64,000 bases of DNA from the NCBI GenBank assembly GCA_963749715.1, contig CAVVNR010000003.1, positions 124,001 to 188,000 of the forward strand, in the 5' to 3' direction. Within the stretch, counting starts at the first letter, position 1, and every line of letters starts with the position of its first letter. This DNA comes from Roseiarcus sp963749715. GTDB lineage: Bacteria; Pseudomonadota; Alphaproteobacteria; Rhizobiales; Beijerinckiaceae. Under the pieces are notes generated by a model. That model searched no databases. It was not told the origin of the DNA and was given only the letters and a program-made list of their open reading frames with translations. The position numbers and the translations under genes are program-made. Below, piece after piece: positions 26,021-39,950 of the stretch.

Positions 26021-27955
26021 GTGGGCGCAACCGCGAATGTCGGCGAAGCAACGCGGGCAGCGCGCCCGGAGAAGACGGCCCGGACGCTGGGGCCTGCTGC
26101 GCTCGCCTGCATGGGCGTGGTGTTCGGCGACATCGGCACGAGCCCGCTTTATACGCTCAACGTCGCGGTCAAGTCGGCCAGTCCGTCCGGACAGGTCACG
26201 CCGGAAGCGGTGCTCGGCATTGTTTCCCTGATCTTCTGGTCGCTCATCGTCGTTATCTCGGTTAAATACGCGATCCTGATCATGCGCGCCGACAACCACG
26301 GCGAAGGCGGCATTCTGGCGCTGCTCGCGCTGGTCAGCCCGCGCCGCGCCAGACGCAACAAGTGGCGGGCGGCGATGGTCGTGATCGGCCTCATCGGCGC
26401 GACCCTGCTCTATGGCGACGGCACGATAACTCCAGCGATTTCCGTCTTGAGCGCGATCGAGGGGTTGAAGATCTACACGCCCCAGATGGGCCGCTTCGTG
26501 GTTCCTCTGACGGTCGTCATCCTCGTCGCCCTTTTTCTCATCCAGCGCCGCGGCACGTCCTTCATCGGGGGCCTGTTCGGCCCCGTCATGCTGATCTGGT
26601 TCATCGTCGCCGCAATCCTCGGCGCTGTGGGAATCGTCAGGGAGCCTGCCGTGCTCGCGGCGCTGAGCCCGCTGCCAGCCTTCAGTTACTTCTTGCATGC
26701 CGGGCCGATCGCCCTTGTCGTGATCGGCGGGGCTTTCCTGGCCGTGACCGGCGGCGAGGCGTTCTACGCCGACATGGGCCACTTCGGGCCGATTCCGATC
26801 CGCATCGCCTGGTTCGGCGTCGCGCTGCCGGCGCTTACTCTCAATTATTTCGGCCAGGGCGGCCTGCTCCTCGCGGAGCCGAATTCCGCCGAAGTCATTG
26901 ACAGCCCGTTCTACGCGCTTGCCCCGCAATGGTCGCATTATCCGCTCGTCCTGCTGGCGACCGTCGCGACCGTGATCGCCTCGCAATCGATCATTTCCGG
27001 CGCCTATTCGATGACGCAGCAAGCCATCAGTCTCGGTTTTCTGCCGCGCATGAAGGTGGTCCATACCGAAGGCCGCGAGATTGGCCAGATCTATGTCCCC
27101 TTCGTCAATTGGCTGCTCGCCGCCGGCACGCTCACCGCTGTCATCGGTTTCGGCTCATCGGACGCGCTGGCCGGAGCGTTCGGAATCGCCGTCTCGCTCT
27201 TGATGGTGATCACCACGCTGTTGGCGACCTTCGTGGCGCTGCACTGGAAGCACAATCCGCTGATTGTCTATTCGGTCAACGGCAGCCTTCTCGCGCTCGA
27301 CCTGCTCTTCTTTGCCTCGACCGCGACCAAACTCTTCGACGGCGGCTGGTTTCCCCTGCTGATCGCCTTCGTCATTTCGTTCCTCATGTTGACCTGGCGA
27401 AAGGGCGAGGATCTCATGGACGCGGTTCGCCTCGAGATCCGCCAGCGTTCGCAGGAATTCATCGAAGGGCTCCGGCGCAACCCGCCGATTCGCCTTCCTG
27501 GCGCGGCCATCGTTCTCGGCCGCATGGCCAAGGGCGTGCCGCTTGCGCTTTCGCATAACGTCAACTGCAATCATGTGCTGCACGAGCGCGTGCTCTTGGT
27601 CGCGGCGAACATCGCTGAAACGCCGCGGATGCCAGACGATGAGCGGGTCGTCGTCAGGCCGCTCGCCGAAGGCCTAACCCGAGTCGAGATACGCTTCGGC
27701 TTCATGGAAGAACCCAATATCCCCGAGGCGCTCGCCGTAGCGATGGCGCGCGGCCAAATTGAGCCGTTCGATCTCAACCGGGTAACCTACTACACCGGTC
27801 ACGAGACGATTATCCCGTCCGGGCGCCGTCCCGGCCTGCCCAGATGGCGCGAAGCGATCTTCGCCTTCATGCACCACAACGCCCAGCGCCCGGGAGCGTT
27901 CTTCAAGATACCAGGCTCCCAAATCATGGAGATCGGCATCGAATTCGAGATTTGA
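26021..27955 (+). CDS. kup: Kup potassium uptake transporter (copy 1)
   Basis: Low-affinity K+/H+ symporter, 644 aa. The signature GVVFGDIGTSPLYTLNVAV lies at about 32-50. Twelve hydrophobic helices follow to about residue 450, including AVTGGEAFYADMGHFG and LNYFGQGGLLL, then a soluble C-terminal domain (FLPRMKVVHT earlier in the loop, HERVLLVAANIAETPR late). The start is a GTG at 26021, before which no ATG fits. A second Kup is encoded at 52683. The two share the core but differ in the tail, so they are diverged paralogues. Confidence 0.95.
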   Translation: MGATANVGEATRAARPEKTARTLGPAALACMGVVFGDIGTSPLYTLNVAVKSASPSGQVTPEAVLGIVSLIFWSLIVVISVKYAILIMRADNHGEGGILALLALVSPRRARRNKWRAAMVVIGLIGATLLYGDGTITPAISVLSAIEGLKIYTPQMGRFVVPLTVVILVALFLIQRRGTSFIGGLFGPVMLIWFIVAAILGAVGIVREPAVLAALSPLPAFSYFLHAGPIALVVIGGAFLAVTGGEAFYADMGHFGPIPIRIAWFGVALPALTLNYFGQGGLLLAEPNSAEVIDSPFYALAPQWSHYPLVLLATVATVIASQSIISGAYSMTQQAISLGFLPRMKVVHTEGREIGQIYVPFVNWLLAAGTLTAVIGFGSSDALAGAFGIAVSLLMVITTLLATFVALHWKHNPLIVYSVNGSLLALDLLFFASTATKLFDGGWFPLLIAFVISFLMLTWRKGEDLMDAVRLEIRQRSQEFIEGLRRNPPIRLPGAAIVLGRMAKGVPLALSHNVNCNHVLHERVLLVAANIAETPRMPDDERVVVRPLAEGLTRVEIRFGFMEEPNIPEALAVAMARGQIEPFDLNRVTYYTGHETIIPSGRRPGLPRWREAIFAFMHHNAQRPGAFFKIPGSQIMEIGIEFEI

Positions 27956-28070
27956 GTTTCCGGCGGCGCGCGTGCGCTCGCCTTGCGTCGATGGCGCCGT
28001 CATGCGAAGCTCGCGCCGACCGAGAAGACCGGAGTCAACCCGGCGTCATATCGTTAAGGGGAGGAAGTTC

Positions 28071-29003
28071 ATGCTTAGGCACCTGGCGAGGATCATTTGC
28101 CTCGCGTTCATTACGCTGTCTCTGCCGGCGGCGGTTCAAGCCAAGACATTCTACTGGATCTCGCACGGATCGCCTGCCGATCCGGTATGGACCTATTTCC
28201 TTCAGGGCGCGGAGGCATGGGCAAAGGACACGGGGCAGACCGTCAAGACGTCGTTCCATAACGGAGATGTCCCCTCGCAACAGGAAGCAATCCGGGCCGC
28301 AATCGCCGCCAAGGCCGACGCCATCGTCACGACCAGCCCCGATCCCGGAAGTCTCGTCGATGTCGTGAAGGAAGCGCGCGCAGCGGGCATTCCTGTGATC
28401 AACTTCAACACGCCGGACGCGAAAGTGAATTTCAACGCGTACGTCGGCGGCGACCTCGCGGTCGTCGGCAAAGGTTGGGCGCAATATCTGGTCGACCACG
28501 GCCTCGTCAAAAGCGGCGACTTTGTTTGGCTGCCCGTCGAGGTTCCCGGCGCGAGCTACGGGGTCGAAGAGGAAAAGGCGATCGCGACGGTCTTCAAGCC
28601 GCTCAACATCACCTGGGAGGTCACCGACAACACTCTCGATCAGGCGAACGTCATTTCCCGCATGAGCGACTACCTCACCGCCAACCGCAAGAAGATCAAG
28701 GCGATCATCGGGCTCGGCGATCTCGTCACCGGCTCGATCAAGCGTGTGTTTGATCAGGTCGGCGTCAAGCCTGGAGAGATTCCGGTCGTCGGCTGGGGCA
28801 ACTCGCGCGACACCACCGGCGAAGTGATGTCAGGCTACGTCAACGCCGCCGAGTGGCAGGATCCGCAGGCGACAAGCTATATGGCGCTGTCGGTCGCCAA
28901 TATGGCGACTTCCGCCATTCCGCCGGGGTTCAACATCACCGTCGGCACGCTTTACGACAAGACGAGCGCCGGCTTGTACGACAAGATCATGTCGGGCAAG
29001 TAG
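28071..29003 (+). CDS. sugar ABC transporter, periplasmic binding protein
   Basis: 310-residue periplasmic-binding protein of the ribose/xylose (PBP1, Peripla_BP_4) type. Signal peptide MLRHLARIICLAFITLSLPA then AVQA-KTFYWISHG. Ligand-domain features: FLQGAEAWAKDTGQTVKTSF, IRAAIAAKADAIVTTSPDPG, AGIPVINFNTPD, IKAIIGLGDLVTGSI and VPVVGWGN-like PVVGWGNSRDTTGEV. The ATG at 28071 follows GAGGAAG. First gene of a three-gene sugar importer. The sugar is not identifiable. Confidence 0.9.
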   Translation: MLRHLARIICLAFITLSLPAAVQAKTFYWISHGSPADPVWTYFLQGAEAWAKDTGQTVKTSFHNGDVPSQQEAIRAAIAAKADAIVTTSPDPGSLVDVVKEARAAGIPVINFNTPDAKVNFNAYVGGDLAVVGKGWAQYLVDHGLVKSGDFVWLPVEVPGASYGVEEEKAIATVFKPLNITWEVTDNTLDQANVISRMSDYLTANRKKIKAIIGLGDLVTGSIKRVFDQVGVKPGEIPVVGWGNSRDTTGEVMSGYVNAAEWQDPQATSYMALSVANMATSAIPPGFNITVGTLYDKTSAGLYDKIMSGK

Positions 29004-29191
29004 CGAACGAATCTCCTGGTCGGCCCTTTTCGGTCGAGAGGTCGCCCAGGGGCCTCTCGACCGCATGGGTTTCGCCGGCGTCCCTTTCCGGTTCGACAAG
29101 CTCGCGTCTTGGACGCGGTGAGCGCGCTTGCCGACCCGACTGGCGGCGCGCCATCACGCGTCAAGCCCAATTCATTCATCGGTGGCCGCAC

Positions 29192-30178
29192 GTGGAGACA
29201 AGCTCGCCCCTTCGCCGTGTTTTCTCTGCGCCAGAGTTTGGCCCGTTTGTGCTGCTCGTCGTCGAGCTTGCTGTCTTCACCGCGATCAATCCGGACTTCC
29301 TGTCCATCCTCAATATCAGCAACACCCTGACCTTCACGGTCGAGCTCGGTCTCATCGCCCTGGCAATGACGCTGCTCATGACCGCGGGCGAGTTCGATCT
29401 CTCCGTCGGTTCGCTATTCGGATTTGCGCCCGTCGTCATGTGGACGCTGTTCAACGCCGGCCTGACGTCGCTGAACGTCGCCTTCCTGATCAGCCTTGTC
29501 GTCGCGGCGCTGATCGGGTTGTTCAACGGGCTGTTCGTGACGCGGCTCAAGATCCCGTCGTTCCTCGTCACCCTCGGCATGCTGCTCGTCGTGCGCGGCA
29601 GCGCGCTGTTTGTCACCAACGGATTCCCGCAACGCACCTGGAGCGCCGGCGGGGAATGGCTCGCGAGCCTGCTGGTCGGCGATTTCTACATCGGCCCCTT
29701 CCGCGTCTACGCCTCGCTATTCTGGTTCATCGCCGCGGCCGTCATCCTCGGTTACGTTCTGACGGAGACCAAATACGGCAACTGGATTCAGGCGACCGGC
29801 GGCAACGCCAGCGCCGCCCGGGCGCGCGGCGTCGACGTATCGGCGGTGAAGGTCGCCCTCTTCATGCTTTCCGCCGTCATGTCGTCCTTCGCCGGGATCA
29901 TCAGTTCGATCCGCACTTCGGCCGCAAATCCGAACAGCGGGACCGGCTATGAGCTTGAGGTGATCGCGATGGTCGTGATCGGCGGCACGGCGCTCACCGG
30001 CGGGCGCGGCACGATCATCGGCACCGTCCTCGGCATCCTCATCCTGCGCGTCATGCGCAACGGCATCGTGCTGATCGGCGTGCCGGGCCTTGCTTACAAC
30101 ATCTTCATCGGCGCCATCATTCTGGGCATGATGGCGCTGCATTCCTGGCTCGAGCGCCGACATCAGGCGGGAACCTGA
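29192..30178 (+). CDS. sugar ABC transporter permease (RbsC/FrcC type)
   Basis: Inner-membrane permease of about 328 aa with eight to ten helices. Conserved segments: ALAMTLLMTAGEFDLSVGSL (family form GGIDLSVGS, here GEFDLSVGS), LFNGLFVTRLKIPSFLVTLG, GTGYELEVIAMVVIGGTAL and TGGRGTIIGTVLG. No ATG fits, and a GTG at 29192 (VETSSPLRR) gives the right length. It ends 3 bp before the ATPase gene. The 188 bp after the binding-protein gene hold no other gene. Confidence 0.9.
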   Translation: METSSPLRRVFSAPEFGPFVLLVVELAVFTAINPDFLSILNISNTLTFTVELGLIALAMTLLMTAGEFDLSVGSLFGFAPVVMWTLFNAGLTSLNVAFLISLVVAALIGLFNGLFVTRLKIPSFLVTLGMLLVVRGSALFVTNGFPQRTWSAGGEWLASLLVGDFYIGPFRVYASLFWFIAAAVILGYVLTETKYGNWIQATGGNASAARARGVDVSAVKVALFMLSAVMSSFAGIISSIRTSAANPNSGTGYELEVIAMVVIGGTALTGGRGTIIGTVLGILILRVMRNGIVLIGVPGLAYNIFIGAIILGMMALHSWLERRHQAGT

Positions 30179-30181
30179 CCG

Positions 30182-30944
<763 letters not shown>

Positions 30945-31241
30945 TCGAGCGTAGCTTGGCGGTGATCGAGGAAGGGTAGCCGAGGGTTGAGGAGAAGAAC
31001 GTCACGGTGTCATCTGGCAGCCCCGTGCCGCCGACATTGTCGATATTGCGACCGAATCCGCATTGTACAAATCGCCCTCAAGTTCAAAGCCCGACGTATT
31101 GAGGTCGGTCCCGGCAGTCGTCGTTCAAACCGCCGGCCCGCCGATATGAGCTCAACAGACTTCCTCCGAGGAGAGAGGGCCCCGGATCGGGACCCTCGGT
31201 CCACGCCGGCAACGGCAGCAAGCCGAAGCCGCGCCTGCCCA
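30945..31241. other. convergent intergenic region
   Basis: About 300 bp between the ends of the ABC ATPase and cold-shock genes. No supported gene. The only structure noted is the hairpin at 31175-31197, listed separately. Confidence 0.5.
31175..31197. terminator. hairpin between convergent genes
   Basis: GAGGG-c-CCCG-gat-CGGG-a-CCCTC forms a 9-pair stem with one mismatch and a 3-base loop, 45 bp beyond the stop of the cold-shock gene and also downstream of the ABC ATPase gene. No T-run follows on either strand, so intrinsic termination is only suggested. Confidence 0.4.
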
Positions 31242-31871
31242 CTAGAGGGTGATTGCAATCGCTTCGCGGCCCTTCGGCGTCTCGACCACGCGCATCGAGA
31301 CCATCTGACCTTCGATGAGGCCGGAAACGCCGGCGGCGCCGACAACGGAGCTGTGGACGAATACGTCCCTGCCGAAATCGTCGCTGGCGACAAAGCCAAA
31401 GCCCCGCGCGCCGTCAAACCACTTGACCTTGCCGGTCAGATCATAGGCGGTCGAAGCGTCAGAGGCCGGACGCCGCTGCGGCCGTTCCGGCCGCTCGACG
31501 ACGCTCGTGGCGTCGACCTCGATCACCCGCACCACCTGGGCGCCTCGGGAGCCGGACCTTACGACAGCACGAAGCTTCGCGCCCGAAGGCAGCGTTTCGC
31601 GCCCGATCTGACGCAAGGTCTTGAGATGGACGAAGGCGTCGCCTCGCCCGTCCGTGAGCTCGACGAATCCATAGCCCTTGTCGGCGTTAAACCATTTGAC
31701 CGTCGCAAGGAGCGTCAGTCCGCTCGCCAGCGGGTCGGCGTCCGCCGCCCCCCCGAAGACACTGGCCGAATCCCCCTCGCCTCGCGCCAGTCCGCGCCTG
31801 GCGATTTGCACCGATTCGTCGTCATCGAACGCACGCCTCTCAGGCGTCCACAACTGATGAACATTACCCAT
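31242..31871 (-). CDS. cold-shock protein with two cold-shock domains
   Basis: 209-residue RNA/ssDNA-binding protein with two CspA-type domains. Domain 1: ATVKWFNADKGYGFVELTDG, DAFVHLKTL. Domain 2: GKVKWFDGARGFGFVASDDF, DVFVHSSVV. Both keep the RNP1 (KGYGFV, RGFGFV) and RNP2 (AFVHL, VFVHS) motifs. The linker is basic and Arg/Pro-rich. Tandem-CSD proteins are characteristic of alphaproteobacteria. The ATG at 31871 (MGNVHQLW) is preferred over 31922. Confidence 0.93.
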   Translation of the reverse strand: MGNVHQLWTPERRAFDDDESVQIARRGLARGEGDSASVFGGAADADPLASGLTLLATVKWFNADKGYGFVELTDGRGDAFVHLKTLRQIGRETLPSGAKLRAVVRSGSRGAQVVRVIEVDATSVVERPERPQRRPASDASTAYDLTGKVKWFDGARGFGFVASDDFGRDVFVHSSVVGAAGVSGLIEGQMVSMRVVETPKGREAIAITL

Positions 31872-32244
31872 CGCTTCAATCCTCCATGACCACCATGCGC
31901 CGGACCGCTTCCCAATCCACACCCATCGCCATCCATTCTGAGGCTATGATGACCGTCGCTGCCGCTCGATCCAGTCTCGCGCCGATGGCTCAAGTTCGCA
32001 TTCTGGGTGCGCTTCCTCCGAGCGCCCGGCCCGCCCACCGGCGTCCGGAACCTGCACTTTTAGGACAGCGCTGCCCCATCGGCAGTGAGGCCCGTCACAG
32101 CGCGAACGCGCGCCGCGGCGTAACGCCGGGTGGGTGGCTTTGCGATTGGATAGGAATGAAGGTGCCCAAAAAGGCGCCCTAATCTCTCGCGACGCGGGCC
32201 GGCGTACTGCGTCACAAAGGACCTGACGCCGATCGGGCTTGCCG
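31872..32244. other. intergenic region upstream of the cold-shock gene
   Basis: About 370 bp between the histidine kinase stop and the cold-shock gene start, both on the reverse strand. No gene is supported. It must contain the cold-shock promoter. Cold-shock genes often have long structured leaders and there is room for one, but I could not identify a specific fold. Confidence 0.4.
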
Positions 32245-34614
<2,370 letters not shown>

Positions 34615-34846
34615 CGCCCTTCCCAGACTTCGCCACAAATTACACTCGGGCAGCCGCCTTCACGCCCGAATCACTACGATAAGAATCCTTGTGCGAATCT
34701 TTGTCCAGACCCTTGACCGGGGTCTGGCGGAAATAATGTGGCCGAAGGGAGACTGCCAGAGAATCGGCAGCCGGAATGAGCGGAATCCCGCGGGCGACCG
34801 CTGGCGGGCGTCTAGGTTCGCCCGAGCGCCGCCCTACGCCTTTGGC

Positions 34847-37505
34847 TCAGCCGAGGCTCCGGGTCACGATGTCGCGCACATCCGGTGACAGGGTCGCTCG
34901 CGCGGCGATGCGCCTCAACATCGCCTCGGCACGGCGCCGGCGGGTCTCCTCGAGCGAGCGCCACGACCGCATCGCGGTCAAAAGGCGCGCCGCAATCTGC
35001 GGATTGGTTGGATCGAGAAAGACGACCACCTCTTCAAGCAGCGCGAATCCGGCGCCGTCCGGGCGATTGAACTGCGTCTGATTGGCGGTGAACCCGCCGA
35101 TCAGCGCCCGTACACGATTGGGATTGGCGAGCGAGAAGCCGCGGTGGTTCATGAGCGCCCGCACCCTCTCCAGCGTCTCATGCTCGGGAATCACCGCCTG
35201 GAGCGCGAACCATTTGTCGAGAATGAGCGGCTCCATCGCGTAGCGCCGGCCGAACGAGTTCGAGCGCATGTTCGCGCGCGTCGTCAGGCTTGAAGGCGAC
35301 CGCCGCGAGCGCGCCCAGGCGTTCGGTCATGTTGTCGGCGTCGGCGAGCTGGCGGTGGGCGAGCTCAAGTCCCTCGATGACATCGCCGTCGACAAACAGG
35401 CTGAGAGCTACATTGCGCAGCGCGCGGCGGCCTGCGGCCGCGGCGGCGGGGCTGAACGGCGAAGCGTCGGCGAGCCCGGCGTGCAGGGCGGCGAGCGCGC
35501 CGGCGTGGGCGCGCCCGAGCGCGCCGCGCATGGTCTTGCGCGCAATGTAAATGGCGTCCGGATCCACGTCCTGGCCGATCTCGCGCGCAATATCGGCCTC
35601 CGTTGGCAGGCTCATCGCCAGCGCCGCGAAGGCGTGATCGATGCGGCCCGCGCGGGCGTCCTCGATCAGCGCGCCAAAGGCGGCCGCGAGCGCCCCGTCG
35701 CGCTCGGGCGCGCGCCCAGTCTGAATGGCGCTCACGCCGCGCATGAGAATGCGCATCGCCAGACTCTGCAACGATTGCCAGCGGTTGAAATTGTCGCTGT
35801 CGTGCCGCGAGAGGACGATCAGATCCTCCTCGGTCAGGTCGTCCTCCACCCGCACGGGCGCGGAGAATCCTCGCAGAAAGGATAGGGTGGGCCTTTGAGG
35901 GACGTCGCGGAAGACGATCGACCGCTGCGCGTCCTTGAGCTCGAACACGCCGCTCGCAAGCTCGTCGGCGCTCGCGTCCGATGACGTGAGCGGCAAGTCG
36001 CCGCCATCGCGACCGACCAGGCCGAGCGCCAGCGGCATGGTCGCCGGCAGCTTGACGTCTTGTCCCGGCGTCGGCGCAAGCGACTGGGCGATGTCGAGCC
36101 GATAGGTCTTGGCGGCCGCGTCATAGGCGCTTCGCACCGTCACCCTCGGCGTCCCGGCTTGGCTGTACCAGCGCATGAACAGGGTCAGATCGCGGGCGGA
36201 CGCCGCCTCGAAACAGCCGATGAAATTCTCGACCGTCGCCGCGTGGCCGTCGAAGCGGGCGAAGTAAAGGTCCATGCCGGCGCGGAACGCCTTGGCGCCG
36301 ATCAGGCGCTTCAGCATGCGGATGACCTCGGCGCCTTTTTGATAAACGGTCGCGGTATAGAAGTTGCTGATCTCGTGATAGACTTCCGGCCGCACGTTGT
36401 GCGCGAGCGGGCCGGCGTCCTCGGGGAACTGAGCCGCCCGCAGCGTGCGAACGTCGCCGATGCGCTCGACCGGTGCGGAGCGCATGTCACCGGAAAATTC
36501 CCGGTCGCGGAAGACGGTCAGCCCCTCCTTGAGGCACAGCTGGAACCAGTCCCGGCAGGTCACGCGGTTGCCGGTCCAATTGTGAAAATACTCGTGCGCG
36601 ATGACGCCTTCGATGCCGGCGTAATCATCGTCAGTCGCCGTCTCGGGCGATGCGAGGACGTATTTGTCGTTGAAGACGTTGAGGCCCTTGTTCTCCATCG
36701 CGCCCATATTGAAATCGGACACGGCGACGATGTTGAAAACGTCGAGATCGTATTCGCGTCCATAAGCCTGCTCATCCCAGGCCATCGACCGCTTGAGCGC
36801 GTCCATCGCATAGTGGGCGCGCTCCTCGCGGCCGTGTTCGACGTAGATCCCGAGCGCAACTTTGCGGCCCGAAGCGGTGACGAACGAATCGGCGATGTGA
36901 CCGAGATCGCCGGCGACCAGCGCGAACAGGTAGCACGGCTTCTTGTGCGGATCGCGCCAGACGGCGTAGTGACGGCCGGGAATGTCGGCCTCGCCTTCGC
37001 TTTCGAGATTGCCGTTGGAGAGAAGGACCGGCGCCTCGGCGCGATCGGCTTCGAGCCGCACCCGATAGGTCGAGAGCACGTCCGGCCGGTCGAGGAAATA
37101 AGCTATGCGCCGGAACCCCTCGGCCTCGCATTGGGTGCAATAGGCTAAACCGGTGCGATAGAGCCCCATCAGCTTGGTGTTGGCCGCCGGATCGAGCCGG
37201 GTCTCGATCTTGAGCTTGAACGGACGTCGCGGGGGCCGCGAAAGCAGAAACTGCGATGGGCTCGCCTCAAAATCGGCCGCTTCGAGCAGCGCCCCGTCCA
37301 ATCTGGCGGAAATGAACAGGAGCTCGTCGCCGTCGAGCGCGAGCGCGGCGCCCTCCCGGCCGGCGGGGTTGGGACGCAGCGACAGGGTCGAGACGACGCG
37401 CGTCGCGTGAATGTCGAGCGAGACGTCGAGGTCGACGAGGTCGATGAGGTAGTCCGGCGCACGGTAGTCGGTGAGGCGAACGGGCTGTCCGACCGATGTG
37501 CGCAT
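34847..37505 (-). CDS. pepN: aminopeptidase N (M1 family), frameshifted near the C-terminus
   Basis: Zinc aminopeptidase, 885 aa when corrected. The exopeptidase motif NMGAMENKGLNVF and zinc site VIAHEYFHNWTGNR with the downstream Glu in LKEGLTVFRDREF are present. The N-terminal domain starts RTSVGQPVRLTDYRAPDYLI. Near 35257-35262 the frame must skip one base to pass from DDAREHALE to FGRRYAMEPLILDKWF, after which the normal C-terminus runs to VRDIVTRSLG. Uncorrected, the reading ends at 35178 with an unrelated tail. ATG at 37505. It starts 34 bp downstream of murI on the same strand. Confidence 0.93.
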
Positions 37506-37539
37506 GGGCGGCCTTTCCGGGTCTTGGACTTTCTGGCGA

Positions 37540-38384
37540 TCAGGCCGGAGCCGAGCCGATGATCGCGCTGGGCGTAAACGCCAACCCGTAACGACGCAAG
37601 GTCTTTTGCAGAGCCGGCCGCGGCGCTTCGCCGCTGGTGAATATCGCCGCCCCGTCATGCGCCGGCGGCGCTCCCGGCCGGGCGGCGCCGATCAGCGCAT
37701 CGAGGCGGCGGGCGATCGCCGGCGCCGGATCGACGAAGCTGACCGGCCAGGGGCGAAGCCGTTCGAGCCGATCGAGGATGAGCGGAAAGTGGGTGCAAGC
37801 GAGCACGACGTGATCGGTGCGCGCGCCCTGCCGGTCGACGAAACATGGAGCGATCTCGCGGGCGATCTCCGAATCGCGCGCCGCTTCGCCACGCATGACC
37901 CGTTCGGCGATCACGGCAAGAAGCGACGAGCCGACCAGCGTCACCTCGCAATCGGCGGCGTGTTCGCGCACCAGGTCGTGGGTGTAGTCGCGCGCCACGG
38001 TCCCGCGCGTCGCCAGCACGCTGATCAGTCCCGACCGCGACGCCGCCGCCGCTGGCTTGATCGCCGGCACGGTGCCGACGAACGGCAGGCGCGGATAGGC
38101 GGCCCTTAGCGGCGGCAGCGCGAGTGTGGAGGCGGTGCTGCAGGCGATGACGACGATGTCCGGCCCGGCTTCGCCGATGAGCCGCGCCATCACCGATTTC
38201 GACCCGGGCGACAAGCGCCTCCTCGCCAAGCCGGCCGTACGGAAAAGCCGCATCGTCGGCGGCGTAGACAATCTCGACGTCAGGCCTGAGCCGCCTGATT
38301 TCGGCCAGCACGGAGAGGCCGCCAAGGCCTGAGTTCGAAAATGAGCGCGCGTGGCGCGCGCGCCGCCGCCGAGTCTGCGCCCAA
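37540..38384 (-). CDS. murI: glutamate racemase, two frameshifts
   Basis: MurI makes D-glutamate for peptidoglycan. Corrected length about 280 aa. In order: FDSGLGGLSVLAEIRRLRPD (one extra A near 38334), YAADDAAFPYGRLGEEALVA, then an extra base near 38200, KSVMARLIGEAGPDIVVIAC with the first catalytic Cys in ACSTAST, FVGTVPAIKPA, and the second Cys in VVLACTHFPLILDRL. The likely start is the TTG at 38384 (LGADSAAARAP); no ATG fits. As MurI is normally essential, two independent single-base insertions argue for sequence error rather than loss. The normal cysteine pair is kept. Confidence 0.88.
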
Positions 38385-38569
38385 TTCGGCGATTAGGTTC
38401 AGGCCCGCCTCGCCCCGTTCGCCGCCCGCCCGATTTCATTCGACGACGCCATACGCCAATCGCGCGCCCGCGGCAAAGAGTTGGGCGGCCCATTGACCGG
38501 GCGGAACGATTCAGCCAAGGAGAGCATCGCGACTTTCGCGAGAGGAGTTCCGCGCTGATCGTTACGTCG

Positions 38570-39512
38570 ATGTCCGAGGCCGATTTCACAGCCGAGCCGG
38601 TCGAGCGGTTGTCGGGGCCCGAGACGCAGAGCCCGGCCGAGCGCAGGGGATTGGCGGTCGCACTCATCGCCGCGGCGGCGCTCCATCTCGTCATTCCGCT
38701 CGCGCTCTTCCTCTACTACTGGATATGGCCGCCCACGCATTCCGACCGCCGTGCAGGAAATCCCGGTCGAGGTGGTCGTTGAGGAGCCGCCCCCCAAGCC
38801 GAAACCGCCCGAACAGAAGCCGAAACCGCCGCCCGAGCCGCAGGTCGAAAAGCCCGCGTACGACGCGCCGGCGCCTGAGACCAAGGAAAAGGTCAACCGG
38901 GAATTGCCGGACAAGACGACCGAGGCGCCGGCCTCTCAGGCCCCGCCGCCGCCAACCCCCGGCGCCCCGCCGAAAAGCGAAGCGCAGGCGCCCACGCCTG
39001 CGCCCGCCGAGGAGCAAAAGCCGCAGAACGCGCCGGCTGCGCACGATCTCACGCCGATGCCGGAGGGCGAACTGCCGGCGGAGGCCAACCCGAAACCGAA
39101 TAACGACGCCGCCGAGGCGTCCGCGGCGCCGCCGCCCGCAGCCAAGGCGCCGGCCGGGCAGGAGCTGCCCACAATCGAGGACCTGCCGCAATACAAGTTC
39201 GCGCGCGAGGCCGAGCACTCGCCCGTCGCGGGCGGGAACGCCGAATCCCGTTATCTCACCATCGTCTACGGGATGATCAAGCAGCACTTGCGTGAAACCG
39301 CCGAACTCCACGTCGACAGCGCCAACAAGCGGGGCGTGGTCGATTTCTACGTCGACGAAGGCGGCAATCTTGTGGGACGCAAACTAATCAGCTCGAGCGG
39401 GTCGCCGAACCTCGACATGGCGGTGCTGGCGGCGATCGCCGCAGCCGCGCCCTACCCAGCCCCGCCGAACTGGTCTCCCCTCTATCTGACCTACAACTTC
39501 GGCAGGCGATAG
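38570..39512 (+). CDS. TonB-family energy transducer, frameshifted
   Basis: About 313 aa when corrected. The N-terminal cytoplasmic tail MSEADFTAEPVERLSG is followed by one membrane helix (LAVALIAAAALHLVIPLALF). A frame break near 38739 (one extra T) joins PPT to PTAVQEIPVEVVVEEPPPKP, a long Pro/Lys/Glu-rich periplasmic spacer to about residue 210, and a C-terminal TonB-like domain (YLTIVYGMIKQHLRETAEL, GVVDFYVDEGGNLVGRKLIS, LDMAVLAAIAAAAPYPAPP). TonB couples proton motive force to outer-membrane receptors. No ExbBD or receptor genes are adjacent. ATG at 38570. Confidence 0.85.
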
Positions 39513-39552
39513 GCGCGGGCCTTTCGGTCAGCTCGGCGCCCGCCGCATCAGA

Positions 39553-39792
39553 TCATTGAATACAAATGTAATTAACCCTGAGGCGCTCGAAATCGAAGGA
39601 GTAGTTGTCCCAATTGTGCACCGCCTTCATTCCGTATCTTGCGCATTCCCGGCTCGCCTCGGCGTAAAACTCAGACGCTTTCGGGAACGTGCCATTGGGC
39701 GGCGCATTGGGATAGTAGAGGAAGGTGACATCGCGGTAACTCCCGCAGCCGGTCAAAGCCGCGAGCATCCCGATCAGGAAAACAATTCGCAT
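39553..39792 (-). CDS. small lipoprotein, unknown function
   Basis: 79-residue predicted lipoprotein: MRIVFLIGMLAALTGCGSYR with lipobox LTGC (Cys16). The mature part has two further cysteines (ASRECARYGM and YICIQ) that could pair. No family recognised. The ATG at 39792 gives a clean signal peptide; the longer frame above it does not code plausibly. Convergent with the tonB-like gene. Confidence 0.7.
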   Translation of the reverse strand: MRIVFLIGMLAALTGCGSYRDVTFLYYPNAPPNGTFPKASEFYAEASRECARYGMKAVHNWDNYSFDFERLRVNYICIQ

Positions 39793-39950
39793 TCTCGCCC
39801 CGCGCCTCGCGAATCGGCGGGCCGTCCCGGAGCAGCCCGACTCTCTAAGCCCCACTCTGCCCGTCGGCCGCCCCTCGCGCAAGCCTTTCGGCTTCGTCCG
39901 CGACCCGTGAGGTCCGAGCTTGGTCGTCCGGTCCGGGACGCGCATAGCCC